Position numbers and translations under genes: made by a program
Source of the DNA: Deltaproteobacteria bacterium UBA2221
GTDB taxonomy: Bacteria > Desulfobacterota > Syntrophorhabdia > Syntrophorhabdales > WCHB1-27
Assembly: GCA_002328485.1 (NCBI GenBank)
Contig: DCUF01000005.1
Location: 15,578-55,561, forward strand
Direction: 5' to 3'
DNA length: 39,984 bases
Part shown: one piece after another, positions 1-8,494 of the stretch
Layout of the letters: every line of letters begins with the position of its first letter
How positions within the stretch are numbered: position 1 is the first letter of the stretch
The notes under the pieces: model-generated
Seen by the model: the letters and a program-made list of their open reading frames with translations, nothing else
Database searches by the model: none
What the model was told of the DNA's origin: nothing

Positions 1-401
1 TCTTGAACGGTGTTCTTCGTAACGAGCGACTCTAAAAGCTCTTCTGTTAGAGTGACCGAACCGAAGATGTTCACGCCAACTGCCGCGTTTAGCATTGTCG
101 GCGTACCCTCGGCGATAGTCTGAGCAAAGTCTTTGAATAAGCTGTCGGCACCTTTGGCAATGATGTTGTACTCGGTCTTCAGAATGTTTGAGATTCGCCT
201 ATTCAGTGCCGCATAGCGTTGCATTCGCCATTCGGTCATTTCTACCCCGAGAACGTCTGTCGCCGCTATCGCCCCGCAAATCTCATTCTGAGCAATGATT
301 AGAAGCCCCTCGACTTGGTTTCTCACACCCTCAGAAAACCGATGCAAGTCAACGTCATTCTTGATAATGACATCATTAAGCTTCTCAGGTATGCCTTTCA
401 C
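1..401 (-). CDS. Phage head-morphogenesis-like protein, N-terminal part (partial)
   Basis: This is an open frame on the minus strand that runs off the left edge, so only the first 133 codons are visible. I take the start as a GTG whose last two bases plus the next A form the TGA stop of the gene before it (GTGA overlap), a sign of translational coupling. The visible part is a mostly helical, charged sequence without signal peptide or membrane segment. It begins VKGIPEKLNDVIIKND and resembles the N-terminal helical region of minor head proteins of the SPP1 gp7 / Mu gpF type, which attach to the portal during capsid assembly. The diagnostic C-terminal part lies outside the window, so this family call is inference. 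The neighbours to the right are equally small, tightly packed minus-strand genes, which fits phage or prophage DNA. Confidence 0.45.
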   Translation of the reverse strand, partial: MKGIPEKLNDVIIKNDVDLHRFSEGVRNQVEGLLIIAQNEICGAIAATDVLGVEMTEWRMQRYAALNRRISNILKTEYNIIAKGADSLFKDFAQTIAEGTPTMLNAAVGVNIFGSVTLTEELLESLVTKNTVQ

Positions 402-577
402 TGCTCGACCTCTTCGAAACCGTGAGACGAGATCGACTGCGGCGATTTCTCGACAACCCTTGGCGGCTCTTCAATCTCAAAATCTGCGTCAATCAAGCGC
501 CTCATCTTTCTTTCGTCTTGATCTGAGAACGCCCGCCATTTATTGATTATCTGCCCTATTTTCTCGCGCTTTTCCAT
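398..577 (-). CDS. Small phage-type hypothetical protein (59 aa)
   Basis: A 59-codon frame starts at an ATG one base after the TAA of the upstream recombinase-like gene and ends in a TGA that overlaps the GTG start of the head-morphogenesis-like gene. The product starts MEKREKIGQIINKWRAF and is very charged, with many Glu, Arg and Lys residues and no membrane segment or cysteine. I do not recognise a family. The close packing between two genes of phage character and the overlapping stop/start codons are the main reasons to believe it is a real gene. It could be a small structural or accessory protein of the same element. Confidence 0.5.
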   Translation of the reverse strand: MEKREKIGQIINKWRAFSDQDERKMRRLIDADFEIEEPPRVVEKSPQSISSHGFEEVEQ

Positions 578-578
578 C

Positions 579-824
579 TTATCTGCCGCTCTTTCTGCTT
601 TGATTTCTTCTGAAAACCGAGTAGACGTTCTGCCCGGTCCATTGCCTGCCTAACCGGGTGAGAAGGTTCTCGGCGTTCAATTGTTGTGCGATCTGCTCGT
701 AACTCTTCTTTGCCTTGCCTTTTCTCATAAAAGCGATCCGCAACAAGATTTCTCGTTCATCGCTGGTTTTGCCGAACGGTGCTTGCCCCGGTCGCGGTTG
801 ATTTCTTTCTGTCTGCTTGTTCAT
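579..824 (-). CDS. Small recombinase-domain-like DNA-binding protein (81 aa)
   Basis: The C-terminal half contains SYEQIAQQLNAENLLTRLGR followed by QWTGQNVYSVFRR. This matches the pattern of the 'recombinase' domain of large serine recombinases (small helix, IA..LN, short loop, R.G..W....V...R). The N-terminal catalytic resolvase domain with its active serine is absent, so this is a stand-alone DNA-binding module and not an active recombinase. Short proteins of this sort occur in phages and prophages as regulators or packaging-associated proteins; the exact job is not deducible. It is the first gene of a three-gene minus-strand run (81 aa, 59 aa, head-morphogenesis-like) with essentially no spacing. 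The start ATG at 822-824 lies at the edge of AT-rich, gene-free DNA, so the promoter is probably in 825-1000. Confidence 0.5.
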   Translation of the reverse strand: MNKQTERNQPRPGQAPFGKTSDEREILLRIAFMRKGKAKKSYEQIAQQLNAENLLTRLGRQWTGQNVYSVFRRNQSRKSGR

Positions 825-1055
825 GCCCTGCCCCTTTATTAAACAAATTCAAGCAATTGTGTTTAACAACAGGGTAATTGAAATCTACAGGTATAGTCAA
901 GATGAAAGCTCTTATTTTAGTACAAATGGTAAATTTCTTAACCGGGGGTTTGCCTTGAAAATACTGGCTGAGAAAATTTTTGAAGACAAGGCTTTTTAAA
1001 ACAAAATGGGGGTTTATACCGCCGCCCTCAACCGAACGGGTATTAACAGTGCCTC
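825..1055. other. AT-rich gene-free edge of the left-hand mobile element
   Basis: No convincing gene is present. The stretch is visibly richer in A and T than the DNA on either side up to about 1010, then turns GC-rich. A 60-codon plus-strand frame (817-999) has no recognisable features and I do not accept it. The segment separates the phage-type minus-strand genes from a plus-strand reading frame that begins abruptly inside a cyclase domain at about 1056. It is therefore the best candidate for the end of an inserted element. I could not find the matching other end, which would be outside the window. Confidence 0.4.
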
Positions 1056-1169
1056 CGATGTGACACGATTAATATTGCCTCGCGCATCGAATCGATTGCT
1101 CCGCCAGGGGCCATTTGCTGTTCCTCAGAGACCTTCAGGCTTGCCAGGGATTTCTTCTCTTTCGACCCT
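1056..1169 (+). pseudogene. Remnant of a class III nucleotide cyclase domain, in frame with the next gene
   Basis: Reading the same frame upstream of the ATG at 1170 gives CDTINIASRIESIAPPGAIC followed by a stretch ending LARDFFSFDP. This is the hallmark C-terminal part of class III adenylate/guanylate cyclase domains: the 'GDTVN.A.R.......G.I..S..T' block before '.G...VKGK..PV..YRV'. A TAA in this frame at 1044-1046 ends the open stretch just upstream, and nothing cyclase-like is seen further left. There is no in-frame ATG, GTG or TTG in the segment. The catalytic front half of the cyclase, with its metal-binding aspartates, has therefore been lost, most simply through insertion or rearrangement at about 1047-1060. 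Confidence 0.65.
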
Positions 1170-3836
1170 ATGGGCACCACGAAGGTAAAAGGAAAGAGCC
1201 AGCCCGTAGAACTCTACAGGGTACTCGACGTGGGACGGACCGAGACCCGGTTGGGTGCAGCCGTGGCCCGGGGTCTGACCCCCTTCGTAGGAAGGCACAC
1301 GGAACTGCGTATCCTCGCCACCGTCTTTGACGACGTCGAGGCACGTCAGGGACAGATCGCCTCTATCATCGGTGAGGCAGGAGTCGGGAAATCTCGTCTC
1401 TTACTCGAATTCCGTCGGTCACTACAAGATCGGGAGTTCTCTTTCCTGCTCGGCGAGTGTCTCCCCTTCGGAACCTCTATTGCGTATCTCCCCTTGCGGG
1501 GTCTGTTCAGATCTTACTTTGGGCTGAAGGAAGGAGCCGAACCCCTTGAGGTCGAGCACTCAGTCCGGTCAACCCTGTCACGTCTCGACCTTGACGCATC
1601 GTTCTTTTTGACTCCTCTGTTCGATGTTCTCTCAATCCCGTGGAAGGATGCCCAATACGAGACTATGGAGCCACGGCAAAAGAAAGAACGGATATTCGCA
1701 TCGCTCAGCAAGCTCCTTACCGAGGAGAGCCGGGCAAGACCGCTTGTTGTCGCCATAGAGAGCGCCATGTGGATTGATCGAACCTCCGAGGAGTTTCTTA
1801 GCTATTTTGCTCAGTCCCTATCGGGGGCCCGCATCCTTTTGATACTCCTGTACCGCCCCGGGTATAGCCGTACCTGGGGCGAAAAAACAAGTTTCACCCG
1901 AATAGAGATGGATCAACTGCCTGCAACTGATGCACCCCAACTGATCACCTCCCTTCTGGATGCGCCACCCTCTCGGGAACTCCAAGACCTGCTCACTGTC
2001 GCTTCAGGCGGCAATCCGCTCTTTATCGAAGAGTTGATCAACAGTCTTTTTGAAAAGGGTTGTATCGCCAAGACAGCGGAGGGCTATGCTCTGAACATCC
2101 CCTCCACCGATCTCCCTATACCGGCCACCATTCACGGCATTATCGCGGCCCGTATCGATCATCTGGCCGAACCACTCAAGCGGGTTTTGCAGTTTGCATC
2201 CGTCATAGGCAAACACTTTTCCCTTGCGGTTCTTCTACATGTTTACGAACAGGACCAGAACCTTGCCTTGTTGCTTGAAGAACTCCAGCAACTCGACCTC
2301 ATCTACGAAGCAAACAGATTGCCCCACCTTGGCACCCAGGTCGTCGACCGATACACAACAGAGGGGGCGCCGCGAGCCCCTTCTCTTGCGTATCGATTCA
2401 AACACGATCTCGTTCAGGAGGTTGCCTACAACAGCTTGCTCGTTCGTAAAAGAAAGGAAATCCACCAGGCGGTTGGCGAGGCTATAGAAATCGTCTATTC
2501 CGATAACATAGACCAGGTTCAAGAGATTCTTGCTTACCACTTCTCGAAGAGTAACGACAGCCAAAAGGCATACATCTACCTGAAGCAGTCAGGCGCAAAG
2601 AATACGAGGAATTCTTCGCTATGGGAGGCCTTTCGCTTCTACAAACAAGCCCTCTCGCTCAACTTTGAAATATCTCAAACCGAAGGCCTGGAAACCAGGC
2701 TGCAAATGGCATCAGCAATGATTTCACTCGGTTTCCCGGAGGATTCCCTTGAGATATTGAAGCAGGCCGAAGCCATTGCGCGCAACGTTGACAATAAAAA
2801 AAGTCTCACCAGTATCATCAGTATGATAGGGCTCTACTACTCGGTGAGGGGGGACACACTACGGGGAATCAGATACGCCCTTGCTTGTCTGGCAACGGCT
2901 GAGGAAACAGGCGATGTCGATCTCATAGCGCCCATCGTCTTCGATCTTTGCAGCAACTATGTAGCCCGCGGCGAGTACAGCCACGTGATCCAAATCGCTC
3001 CCATGGCCCTTTCCCTCCTGAAGGAAACCGGCAAGCAGGACGAGTCCTTTTCCCGTGGCTATAACATCTACTCTGCAATTCTTGCCTTCTATGCCTTTAG
3101 TTTCGGCTTTCTTGGCAGATTTGAGCATGCCGCCGCTCTGTTCGAGGAGGGTCTGCACTTAGCCACGAACCTCGAGAATCTTTACAGTATGGGTCTGAAT
3201 GAGATCCTTCGCGGCTATGTGTTCTGTCAAAAGGCAGACGGCAGGACAGCCCTCACGCATTTTGAACGCAGCATTGGGTATTTGGAACGAGGGCAAATCT
3301 TTGTGCTTCTTGGGCTTGCGTGGAACGGTGTGGGCCGGGCGCGATACTTTCTAGGTGACCTCCAGGATGCCCTCACCTATGCGGAAAAAGGGCTGAAGAT
3401 ACATCGCGATGCCGGTGTTACGTACAACCTGTCCGCCCACCATTGGTTTCTGGCACTTGTGCATTACGAACTGGGGAATCTGACGGCGGCAGGACGGGAG
3501 CTGGAGGAATCCTATAGGCTGGCGCGAAGGAACCGAGAATCCTATTACATCGCCCTCTCAAAGATGCTTCGTGGGAAAGTGGATCTCGAAGCGGGGGCTG
3601 TGGCACCGCGGGAGGCCGAGAGGGCCATTGGCCTGGCCACTCGAACGCTCGCCGCCCAAGGTGTCCGACCTCAGGTGGGCATCGCGCGTCTCAGCTTGGC
3701 CGAGATTTCCTTCTCTGTCGGGAATCGCCGAAAAATGTCTGCCAACCTGCACAAGGCCCTCGCTTTGTTTCAGGAAATGGGGATGGTCTACTGGGAGGAA
3801 AAGGCACGGAAGCTAGCGGCTCTGGCAAGGCTGTAG
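1170..3836 (+). CDS. Truncated cyclase-STAND ATPase-TPR regulator (888 aa; N-terminal cyclase domain missing)
   Basis: Full-length relatives consist of a class III cyclase domain, a STAND/AAA ATPase and C-terminal TPR repeats, and act as signalling or regulatory proteins. Here the first residues (MGTTKVKGKSQPVELYRVL) are the last strand of the cyclase domain. Then come the 'FVGR..EL' entry motif near residue 39, a Walker A motif GEAGVGKS at about 68-75, and an ATPase core to about 400. A long alpha-helical TPR-like repeat region rich in Ala, Leu and Tyr fills about 450-880. The usual Walker B region reads VVAIESAMWID, so the acidic pair normally seen before 'HW.D' is Glu-Ser. The ATG at 1170 is only the first in-frame start after the damage; no good ribosome-binding site precedes it. 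It is probably a broken gene, although the remaining 888 codons are intact, so recent damage or continued use are both possible. Confidence 0.75.
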   Translation: MGTTKVKGKSQPVELYRVLDVGRTETRLGAAVARGLTPFVGRHTELRILATVFDDVEARQGQIASIIGEAGVGKSRLLLEFRRSLQDREFSFLLGECLPFGTSIAYLPLRGLFRSYFGLKEGAEPLEVEHSVRSTLSRLDLDASFFLTPLFDVLSIPWKDAQYETMEPRQKKERIFASLSKLLTEESRARPLVVAIESAMWIDRTSEEFLSYFAQSLSGARILLILLYRPGYSRTWGEKTSFTRIEMDQLPATDAPQLITSLLDAPPSRELQDLLTVASGGNPLFIEELINSLFEKGCIAKTAEGYALNIPSTDLPIPATIHGIIAARIDHLAEPLKRVLQFASVIGKHFSLAVLLHVYEQDQNLALLLEELQQLDLIYEANRLPHLGTQVVDRYTTEGAPRAPSLAYRFKHDLVQEVAYNSLLVRKRKEIHQAVGEAIEIVYSDNIDQVQEILAYHFSKSNDSQKAYIYLKQSGAKNTRNSSLWEAFRFYKQALSLNFEISQTEGLETRLQMASAMISLGFPEDSLEILKQAEAIARNVDNKKSLTSIISMIGLYYSVRGDTLRGIRYALACLATAEETGDVDLIAPIVFDLCSNYVARGEYSHVIQIAPMALSLLKETGKQDESFSRGYNIYSAILAFYAFSFGFLGRFEHAAALFEEGLHLATNLENLYSMGLNEILRGYVFCQKADGRTALTHFERSIGYLERGQIFVLLGLAWNGVGRARYFLGDLQDALTYAEKGLKIHRDAGVTYNLSAHHWFLALVHYELGNLTAAGRELEESYRLARRNRESYYIALSKMLRGKVDLEAGAVAPREAERAIGLATRTLAAQGVRPQVGIARLSLAEISFSVGNRRKMSANLHKALALFQEMGMVYWEEKARKLAALARL

Positions 3837-3888
3837 CGGTCCTCCACAGCCCTTCATCGTAGCCATCGCCCCACGTGGTAGTTGCATG

Positions 3889-5505
3889 TCATACATTGTC
3901 ATGGGGTAGATTGTTGAGCTCGATGCTATATTCTGCAATATTCTCACAGTGGTCGGAGACCCTCTCAAGGTTGAGTAGCAATTCAAGAAAGAGGGGCCCG
4001 GCATCCGCCTTGCATACCCGTCTGTGAAATCTCTCGAGGTGTCTTTCCCTTACTTCTTTGACCTTTCCGTCAATCGCCTCCTCGTTTCTGAATATACTTT
4101 CAACGCTATGGGCATCAAACCCCGCGACGAGCATCCTTGCCGACTCGAGGTTCTGCCCAACGAGGTCTGAGATCTCGTTCAGTTCAATCCATCCTTGCGG
4201 GGAGAACTGAACATTCAGGAGATGTCTCTTCTTTGCTATCCTCGAAATCACAACGGCGTGGTCGGCTATCCGCTCTATGTCATCGACCATGGCGGTATAG
4301 ACGAACAGCTTGCGCGTAAGAGCCGGGGAGAGTTCCCTCCCTGAAAGCTCCCAAAGATAACGAGCGACCTCATGTCTGAGGTTGTCCACCACCATCTCAA
4401 TATACTCGATATCCCTGCGGACCTGCTCCCTAAATTCGCGTATAAGGATCCTGGCCTTGTCGTACATGGTCTCCGCAAGATTCAGCTGACGGCCCAACTC
4501 CTTCCGGGTACACTCCAGCGCCTCGCCCGTCTCGCGGAGGCACTCCTGAGTCAGGAACTGAGGCCAAACTTGTAAGGAATGGTCCTCACCGGGCATGATC
4601 CGCTCGATAAAGCGAGCAAATCCCCGCAGAAGGAAAAGAAACACCGCGGCCACCACAAGGTTGAAAAGAAAATGTCCAAGGGCAATCTGCTGGGGGATAC
4701 TGGGAGACGTCCATTGAAGCAAGTCCGTTATGATAGGCAGGCCCATAAGACATAACACCGCACCGCAGCACTTGAAGACCAGATGAGCGATGGCCGTCCT
4801 TTTGGCGTTAAGACTGCCAAAGGCGCTCACGGTAATGGCAGTAACGGTTGTCCCGATGTTGGCGCCAAAGATAATCGGTAAAGCAGCGTTCAAGGTGATC
4901 AACTCCTGTTGTGCCAGGATTGCGAGCATACTGATCGGAATGGCAGAGGAGTGAACGATACCCGTGAAGAAAACGCCAACCACTACCCCCAGCCAAGGCC
5001 TTGACGCATCCGTAAAAAGTCCGACAGAAAAAGCGCTATTTTTGAGAAGGCTCGCCGACTGGCCGATTATACTCAGGCCGAATAGCATCACCCCGAAATA
5101 GAACAGAAAGTTCCCGAGCGCCTTCCATCGCGGACGATCGAATAGCCAGGCCACCCCGCCTGCTATCATAATGGCTGGTGATAGATCGGTGATCTTCCAG
5201 ACCACGAACTGAACAGTGAGGGTGGTCCCTATGTCAGCACCAAGGATGATCGATAGGGAGTCATAGAAAGTGATGAGGCCGGCACTTACCAGACCGACGA
5301 TAAGCGCGGTTGTCGTTGAGCTACTTTGAAAAAGAACGGTGGATACGATGCCGGTCGTAAAACCTGCAAAGCGGGTCGCTGCGGCATACTGGATCAGACT
5401 CCTCATGCGGGCGGTCAGCACGAGCTGGATCTCGGCCTTTAGCCTGATCATGCCGTAGAGAAAGAGGGTCAACCCCACACCAAAGAGCATCGTCTCCCGA
5501 AACAT
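3889..5505 (-). CDS. Na+/phosphate cotransporter family protein with C-terminal PhoU-like domain (538 aa)
   Basis: Residues 1-310 form a hydrophobic transport domain with the two inverted signature repeats of the NptA/PNaS family: QSSSTTTALIVG with GADIGTT in the first half, and HSSAIPISML with GANIGTTVTA in the second. The Ser/Thr-rich loops are the substrate and sodium-binding region in this family. From about 340 to the end the protein becomes a soluble, charged helical bundle typical of PhoU-like domains (for example ERIADHAVVISRIAKK and ERVSDHCENIAEYS), thought to regulate phosphate flux. The length is normal for the family. The gene stands alone, convergent with the ATPase/TPR gene to its left; I see no strong ribosome-binding site before its ATG. 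Sodium-driven phosphate uptake or export across the inner membrane is the expected role. Confidence 0.9.
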   Translation of the reverse strand: MFRETMLFGVGLTLFLYGMIRLKAEIQLVLTARMRSLIQYAAATRFAGFTTGIVSTVLFQSSSTTTALIVGLVSAGLITFYDSLSIILGADIGTTLTVQFVVWKITDLSPAIMIAGGVAWLFDRPRWKALGNFLFYFGVMLFGLSIIGQSASLLKNSAFSVGLFTDASRPWLGVVVGVFFTGIVHSSAIPISMLAILAQQELITLNAALPIIFGANIGTTVTAITVSAFGSLNAKRTAIAHLVFKCCGAVLCLMGLPIITDLLQWTSPSIPQQIALGHFLFNLVVAAVFLFLLRGFARFIERIMPGEDHSLQVWPQFLTQECLRETGEALECTRKELGRQLNLAETMYDKARILIREFREQVRRDIEYIEMVVDNLRHEVARYLWELSGRELSPALTRKLFVYTAMVDDIERIADHAVVISRIAKKRHLLNVQFSPQGWIELNEISDLVGQNLESARMLVAGFDAHSVESIFRNEEAIDGKVKEVRERHLERFHRRVCKADAGPLFLELLLNLERVSDHCENIAEYSIELNNLPHDNV

Positions 5506-5624
5506 CGCGAAAGATTAACATGAAATGACCATTCCCTCAAAAGGTTAGTGTGGTTCGGAAGCGACTGAGTACACGCTTGAAAAGCACCAGTATACTTGGG
5601 GAAACCGGGGAGATATTGTTTCCG

Positions 5625-6095
5625 CTACCGCCTCTTTGTGGACCACATGGCACATGCGGTGTCGTAGATGATCTTGGTGTCGCCTTTCGGGGGTGAAATC
5701 CAATCCCCCTTGGGGTAGCTGTAGCTGGCAATCTGAGTCTTGTCCCGGTAGTGAACTAGTCTCACGCATCGAAACGATGCATTTACACACGAGAAGTGCC
5801 ACTGCGAGATCGTATATTCGTTCTGCTTGGTGCCCCCACCGAACTCTTTCGAAAGTTCGCGCATTCCTGCCACAGCCCGGCTTTTAGACGGTACGTACTT
5901 TATCCAGACAAGCACCGAGGCATTATCCGGATAGGTATTGGCTCCAGGATCCATGAAGAGCAGTGCCTGGTTTTCTGTCTCGGCGATCATGGACCAAGAC
6001 CATTCCCGATCGAGAGGATTCTCCTCCCGGGTACAGGCGGAGCTCAGAAGCAAAAGGCATAAGATGAAGAGTATCGGAAGACACCGTCGTCGCAA
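5625..6095 (-). CDS. Lipoprotein resembling surface-adhesin protein E domain (156 aa)
   Basis: The product starts with a basic, hydrophobic leader (MRRRCLPILFILCLLLLSSA) followed by Cys21, so it is probably a lipoprotein processed by signal peptidase II. The mature part shows a spaced pattern (..LLFMDP....., SVLVWIKYV, FSCVNASFRCVRLVHY, a late Cys) resembling the short periplasmic 'surface-adhesin protein E' type domains, which are common, poorly understood envelope proteins. Three further cysteines in the mature part could form disulfides. I place the start at a TTG because AGGAGG lies nine bases upstream and no in-frame ATG is available. It is separated by about 120 bp from the phosphate transporter gene on the same strand and may share its transcript. 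The function is unknown. Confidence 0.65.
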   Translation of the reverse strand: MRRRCLPILFILCLLLLSSACTREENPLDREWSWSMIAETENQALLFMDPGANTYPDNASVLVWIKYVPSKSRAVAGMRELSKEFGGGTKQNEYTISQWHFSCVNASFRCVRLVHYRDKTQIASYSYPKGDWISPPKGDTKIIYDTACAMWSTKRR

Positions 6096-6669
6096 AATGG
6101 CCTGCCTCCTGGAATCAGACTAAAGTTCCGGGTAGTACCCTGGTGATGACCAGCCCGCACACTATGTAACGATAAGCAAAAATCGGACCATACTTGCCTG
6201 CCAAGAAGGGGTTCGCAGAATAGCAGGGACCTCTGACGCGGGCCCCGCGGCACTTTTACGACGTCTCTCTGTGTAAGGGAATAGGGCCCAGGGCAGAATA
6301 AACTGAACGGACTTATCTCGAAGATGTTACAATGAAGTGTCATGAAAGTGAGCACCACGGTCCACCTCTCCAGGTCGGTCACGCTGGATGGGCAGGCGGT
6401 ATGCCAGCAAGGCGTGAAGGATGACGACGAAATTAGGCGGCACAGGATGAAAGATCGCAAGGACCATCGGGACTGCCAACACCTTCGGAGGGAGATGACC
6501 GAGCTCAGTGGTCGTAAGGACTGAGCAGGGGGATGCCGGGGAGAAGGCGTAGAAAAAGACATCATGCTCCTGCAACACGGAGAAAGCAAAAGGCTTGAAT
6601 CGGCGAGGGCAGACAGCTCGTCCAGTTCCGGAAGCCCGACGTAGAGAGAAAATTATGGAAGGTGAAACC
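6096..6669. other. Intergenic region between divergent lipoprotein gene and pgm; no gene recognised
   Basis: This 570-bp stretch lies between the start of the minus-strand lipoprotein gene and the start of pgm on the plus strand, so it must hold promoters for both. Several short frames cross it (for example 6342-6524 on the plus strand), but their products are low-complexity, Arg/His/Asp-rich and unlike known proteins, and I do not accept them. A TACAAT hexamer at about 6328-6333 could be a -10 element, but the matching -35 box is poor. The bases before the pgm start (GGAAGGTGAAACC) contain a good ribosome-binding site. Confidence 0.35.
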
Positions 6670-8328
6670 ATGTCAGTTACCACGGCTGTTTCCTCGCTTG
6701 CAGGGAAACCTGCTCCAGAAGAATTGCTTGTCGATCTCAGTCGCCTTTTGCGAGAGTACTACGAAGGCGCTCCCGACCCAAACAACCCGGCACAAAGGGT
6801 ATCCTTCGGCACGAGCGGCCATCGGGGTTCCTCCTTATCGGGAACCTTCACGGAGTCCCATATTCTCGCCATTACCCAGGCCATCTGCGACTACCGGCGA
6901 AGCCAGGGCATCACGGGTCCCCTCTTTGTGGGAAAGGATACCCATGCCCTGTCCGATCCGGCCCAACGAACGGCTGTCGAAGTCCTGGCTGCCAATGGCG
7001 TGGAAACCATGATCCAAGATGAAGACGGTTTTACGCCAACACCCGCGGTGTCACATGCTATCCTCACGTATAATCGGGACAGAAAGACGGGGCTGGCCGA
7101 CGGTGTCGTCATTACACCCTCCCACAATCCTCCGGAGGATGGAGGATTCAAGTACAACCCGCCCAATGGAGGACCGGCCGACACAGTCGTGACCCGCTGG
7201 ATTCAGGACCGGGCCAATGACCTCCTGCGCACCGGCAACAGGGGGGTCGCGCGGATTCCTTACAAATCGGCAAAAAAGGCGTCAACCACCCACCTGCACG
7301 ACTTCGTCACGCCTTATGTCAGAGACCTTCAAAGTGTCATAGACCTTGACGCCATACGGTCAAAGGGGGTTCAAATAGGTGCCGACCCCTTGGGCGGTGC
7401 CTCCGTCCATTATTGGGAGCCCATTGCGTCTGCCTACGATCTGGATATAACCTTGGTCAACAATCAAGTAGATCCCACCTTTGGGTTCATGACGGTCGAT
7501 CATGATGGGAAGATCAGAATGGATTGCTCCAGCCCCTACGCCATGGCAGGCCTGGTCGGGTTGAAAGACAGGTTTCAGATTGCTTTTGCCACAGACACGG
7601 ATGCGGACCGGCACGGCATCGTTGCCTCCTCCACAGGGCTCATGAACCCCAACCATTACCTGGCCGTAGCCATCCACTTCCTTCTGACCCACAGGCCCCG
7701 TTGGCCCCGGACCGCTGCCGTCGGGAAGACGCTGGTGAGCAGCAGCCTGATCGACAGGGTTGTACAGGCCGTCGGCCGTCCCCTCGTGGAGGTACCCGTC
7801 GGTTTCAAGTGGTTTGTGGACGGGTTGTTCGGAGGCTCTTGCTGTTTCGGTGGGGAGGAAAGCGCGGGCGCCAGTTTTCTGCGGAAGGACGGTACTGTCT
7901 GGACTACGGACAAGGATGGCCTTATCATGGGCCTCCTCGCCGCAGAGATACTGGCGGTGACAGGCAAGGACCCTGGGCAGGTCTACGGCGAACTGGCGCA
8001 TCAATTTGGGGCCCCCTTCTACACACGTATCGACGCACCGGCCACACCGGAGCAGAAGGCGGCCATGGCAAATCTGTCTCCCAAGGCCATTACCGCAAAG
8101 GAACTCGGGGGCGAGCCCATTCAGGCTAAGCTCGCCGCAGCTCCGGGTAATAATGCACCCATTGGGGGTCTTAAGGTGGTGGCGGCCAACGGGTGGTTCG
8201 CTGCACGTCCCTCCGGCACCGAAAACATCTACAAGATCTACGCGGAGAGCTTCAAGGACGAGAGACACCTCGAAGGGATCGTAGCGGAGGCTCAGGAGAT
8301 CGTCAAGAAGGCCCTCAGCGGCGGGTAA
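6670..8328 (+). CDS. pgm: Phosphoglucomutase, alpha-D-glucose-phosphate specific (about 552 aa)
   Basis: This enzyme interconverts glucose 1-phosphate and glucose 6-phosphate in the cytoplasm, linking glycolysis with glycogen and envelope sugar synthesis. It follows E. coli Pgm closely over its whole length: FGTSGHRGS near the N-terminus, the phosphoserine loop TPSHNPPEDGG with the catalytic Ser at about residue 151, the metal loop DTDADRHG (E. coli has DPDYDRHG), FKWFVDGLFGG, the sugar-binding GGEESAGASFLR, and the phosphate-binding RPSGTENIYKIY near the C-terminus. In-frame starts also exist at 6595 (TTG) and 6655 (ATG). I prefer the ATG at 6670 because AAGGTG sits about six bases upstream and the length then matches the 546-residue E. 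coli enzyme. The gene appears to stand alone. Confidence 0.95.
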   Translation: MSVTTAVSSLAGKPAPEELLVDLSRLLREYYEGAPDPNNPAQRVSFGTSGHRGSSLSGTFTESHILAITQAICDYRRSQGITGPLFVGKDTHALSDPAQRTAVEVLAANGVETMIQDEDGFTPTPAVSHAILTYNRDRKTGLADGVVITPSHNPPEDGGFKYNPPNGGPADTVVTRWIQDRANDLLRTGNRGVARIPYKSAKKASTTHLHDFVTPYVRDLQSVIDLDAIRSKGVQIGADPLGGASVHYWEPIASAYDLDITLVNNQVDPTFGFMTVDHDGKIRMDCSSPYAMAGLVGLKDRFQIAFATDTDADRHGIVASSTGLMNPNHYLAVAIHFLLTHRPRWPRTAAVGKTLVSSSLIDRVVQAVGRPLVEVPVGFKWFVDGLFGGSCCFGGEESAGASFLRKDGTVWTTDKDGLIMGLLAAEILAVTGKDPGQVYGELAHQFGAPFYTRIDAPATPEQKAAMANLSPKAITAKELGGEPIQAKLAAAPGNNAPIGGLKVVAANGWFAARPSGTENIYKIYAESFKDERHLEGIVAEAQEIVKKALSGG

Positions 8329-8494
8329 GACCGCGGTCTTCTCGATAGCCTCTTTCGCGAGCGCCGCGCTCGGTGGTATACTGGCCGACATGGTCATCAT
8401 CAAGGGGCTATTCCATCACCCTACGGCCCGGCCTGGTCCATCCCTTCCTTTGTGCAGCGGGCCTTCAACCCTCCAGAAGGAACGATGAGCTCCC

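Noticed and set aside
6342..6524. 60-codon plus-strand frame upstream of pgm
   Set aside because: The product is rich in Arg, Asp, His and Lys with no recognisable domain, and no ribosome-binding site is visible.
7360..8403. 347-codon open frame on the minus strand
   Set aside because: It lies antisense over pgm, which is unmistakable on the plus strand; the product is low-complexity and matches nothing I know.
8390..8488. 32-codon plus-strand frame between pgm and the DUF192 gene
   Set aside because: Too short, Pro-rich, without family or ribosome-binding site; most likely open by chance.
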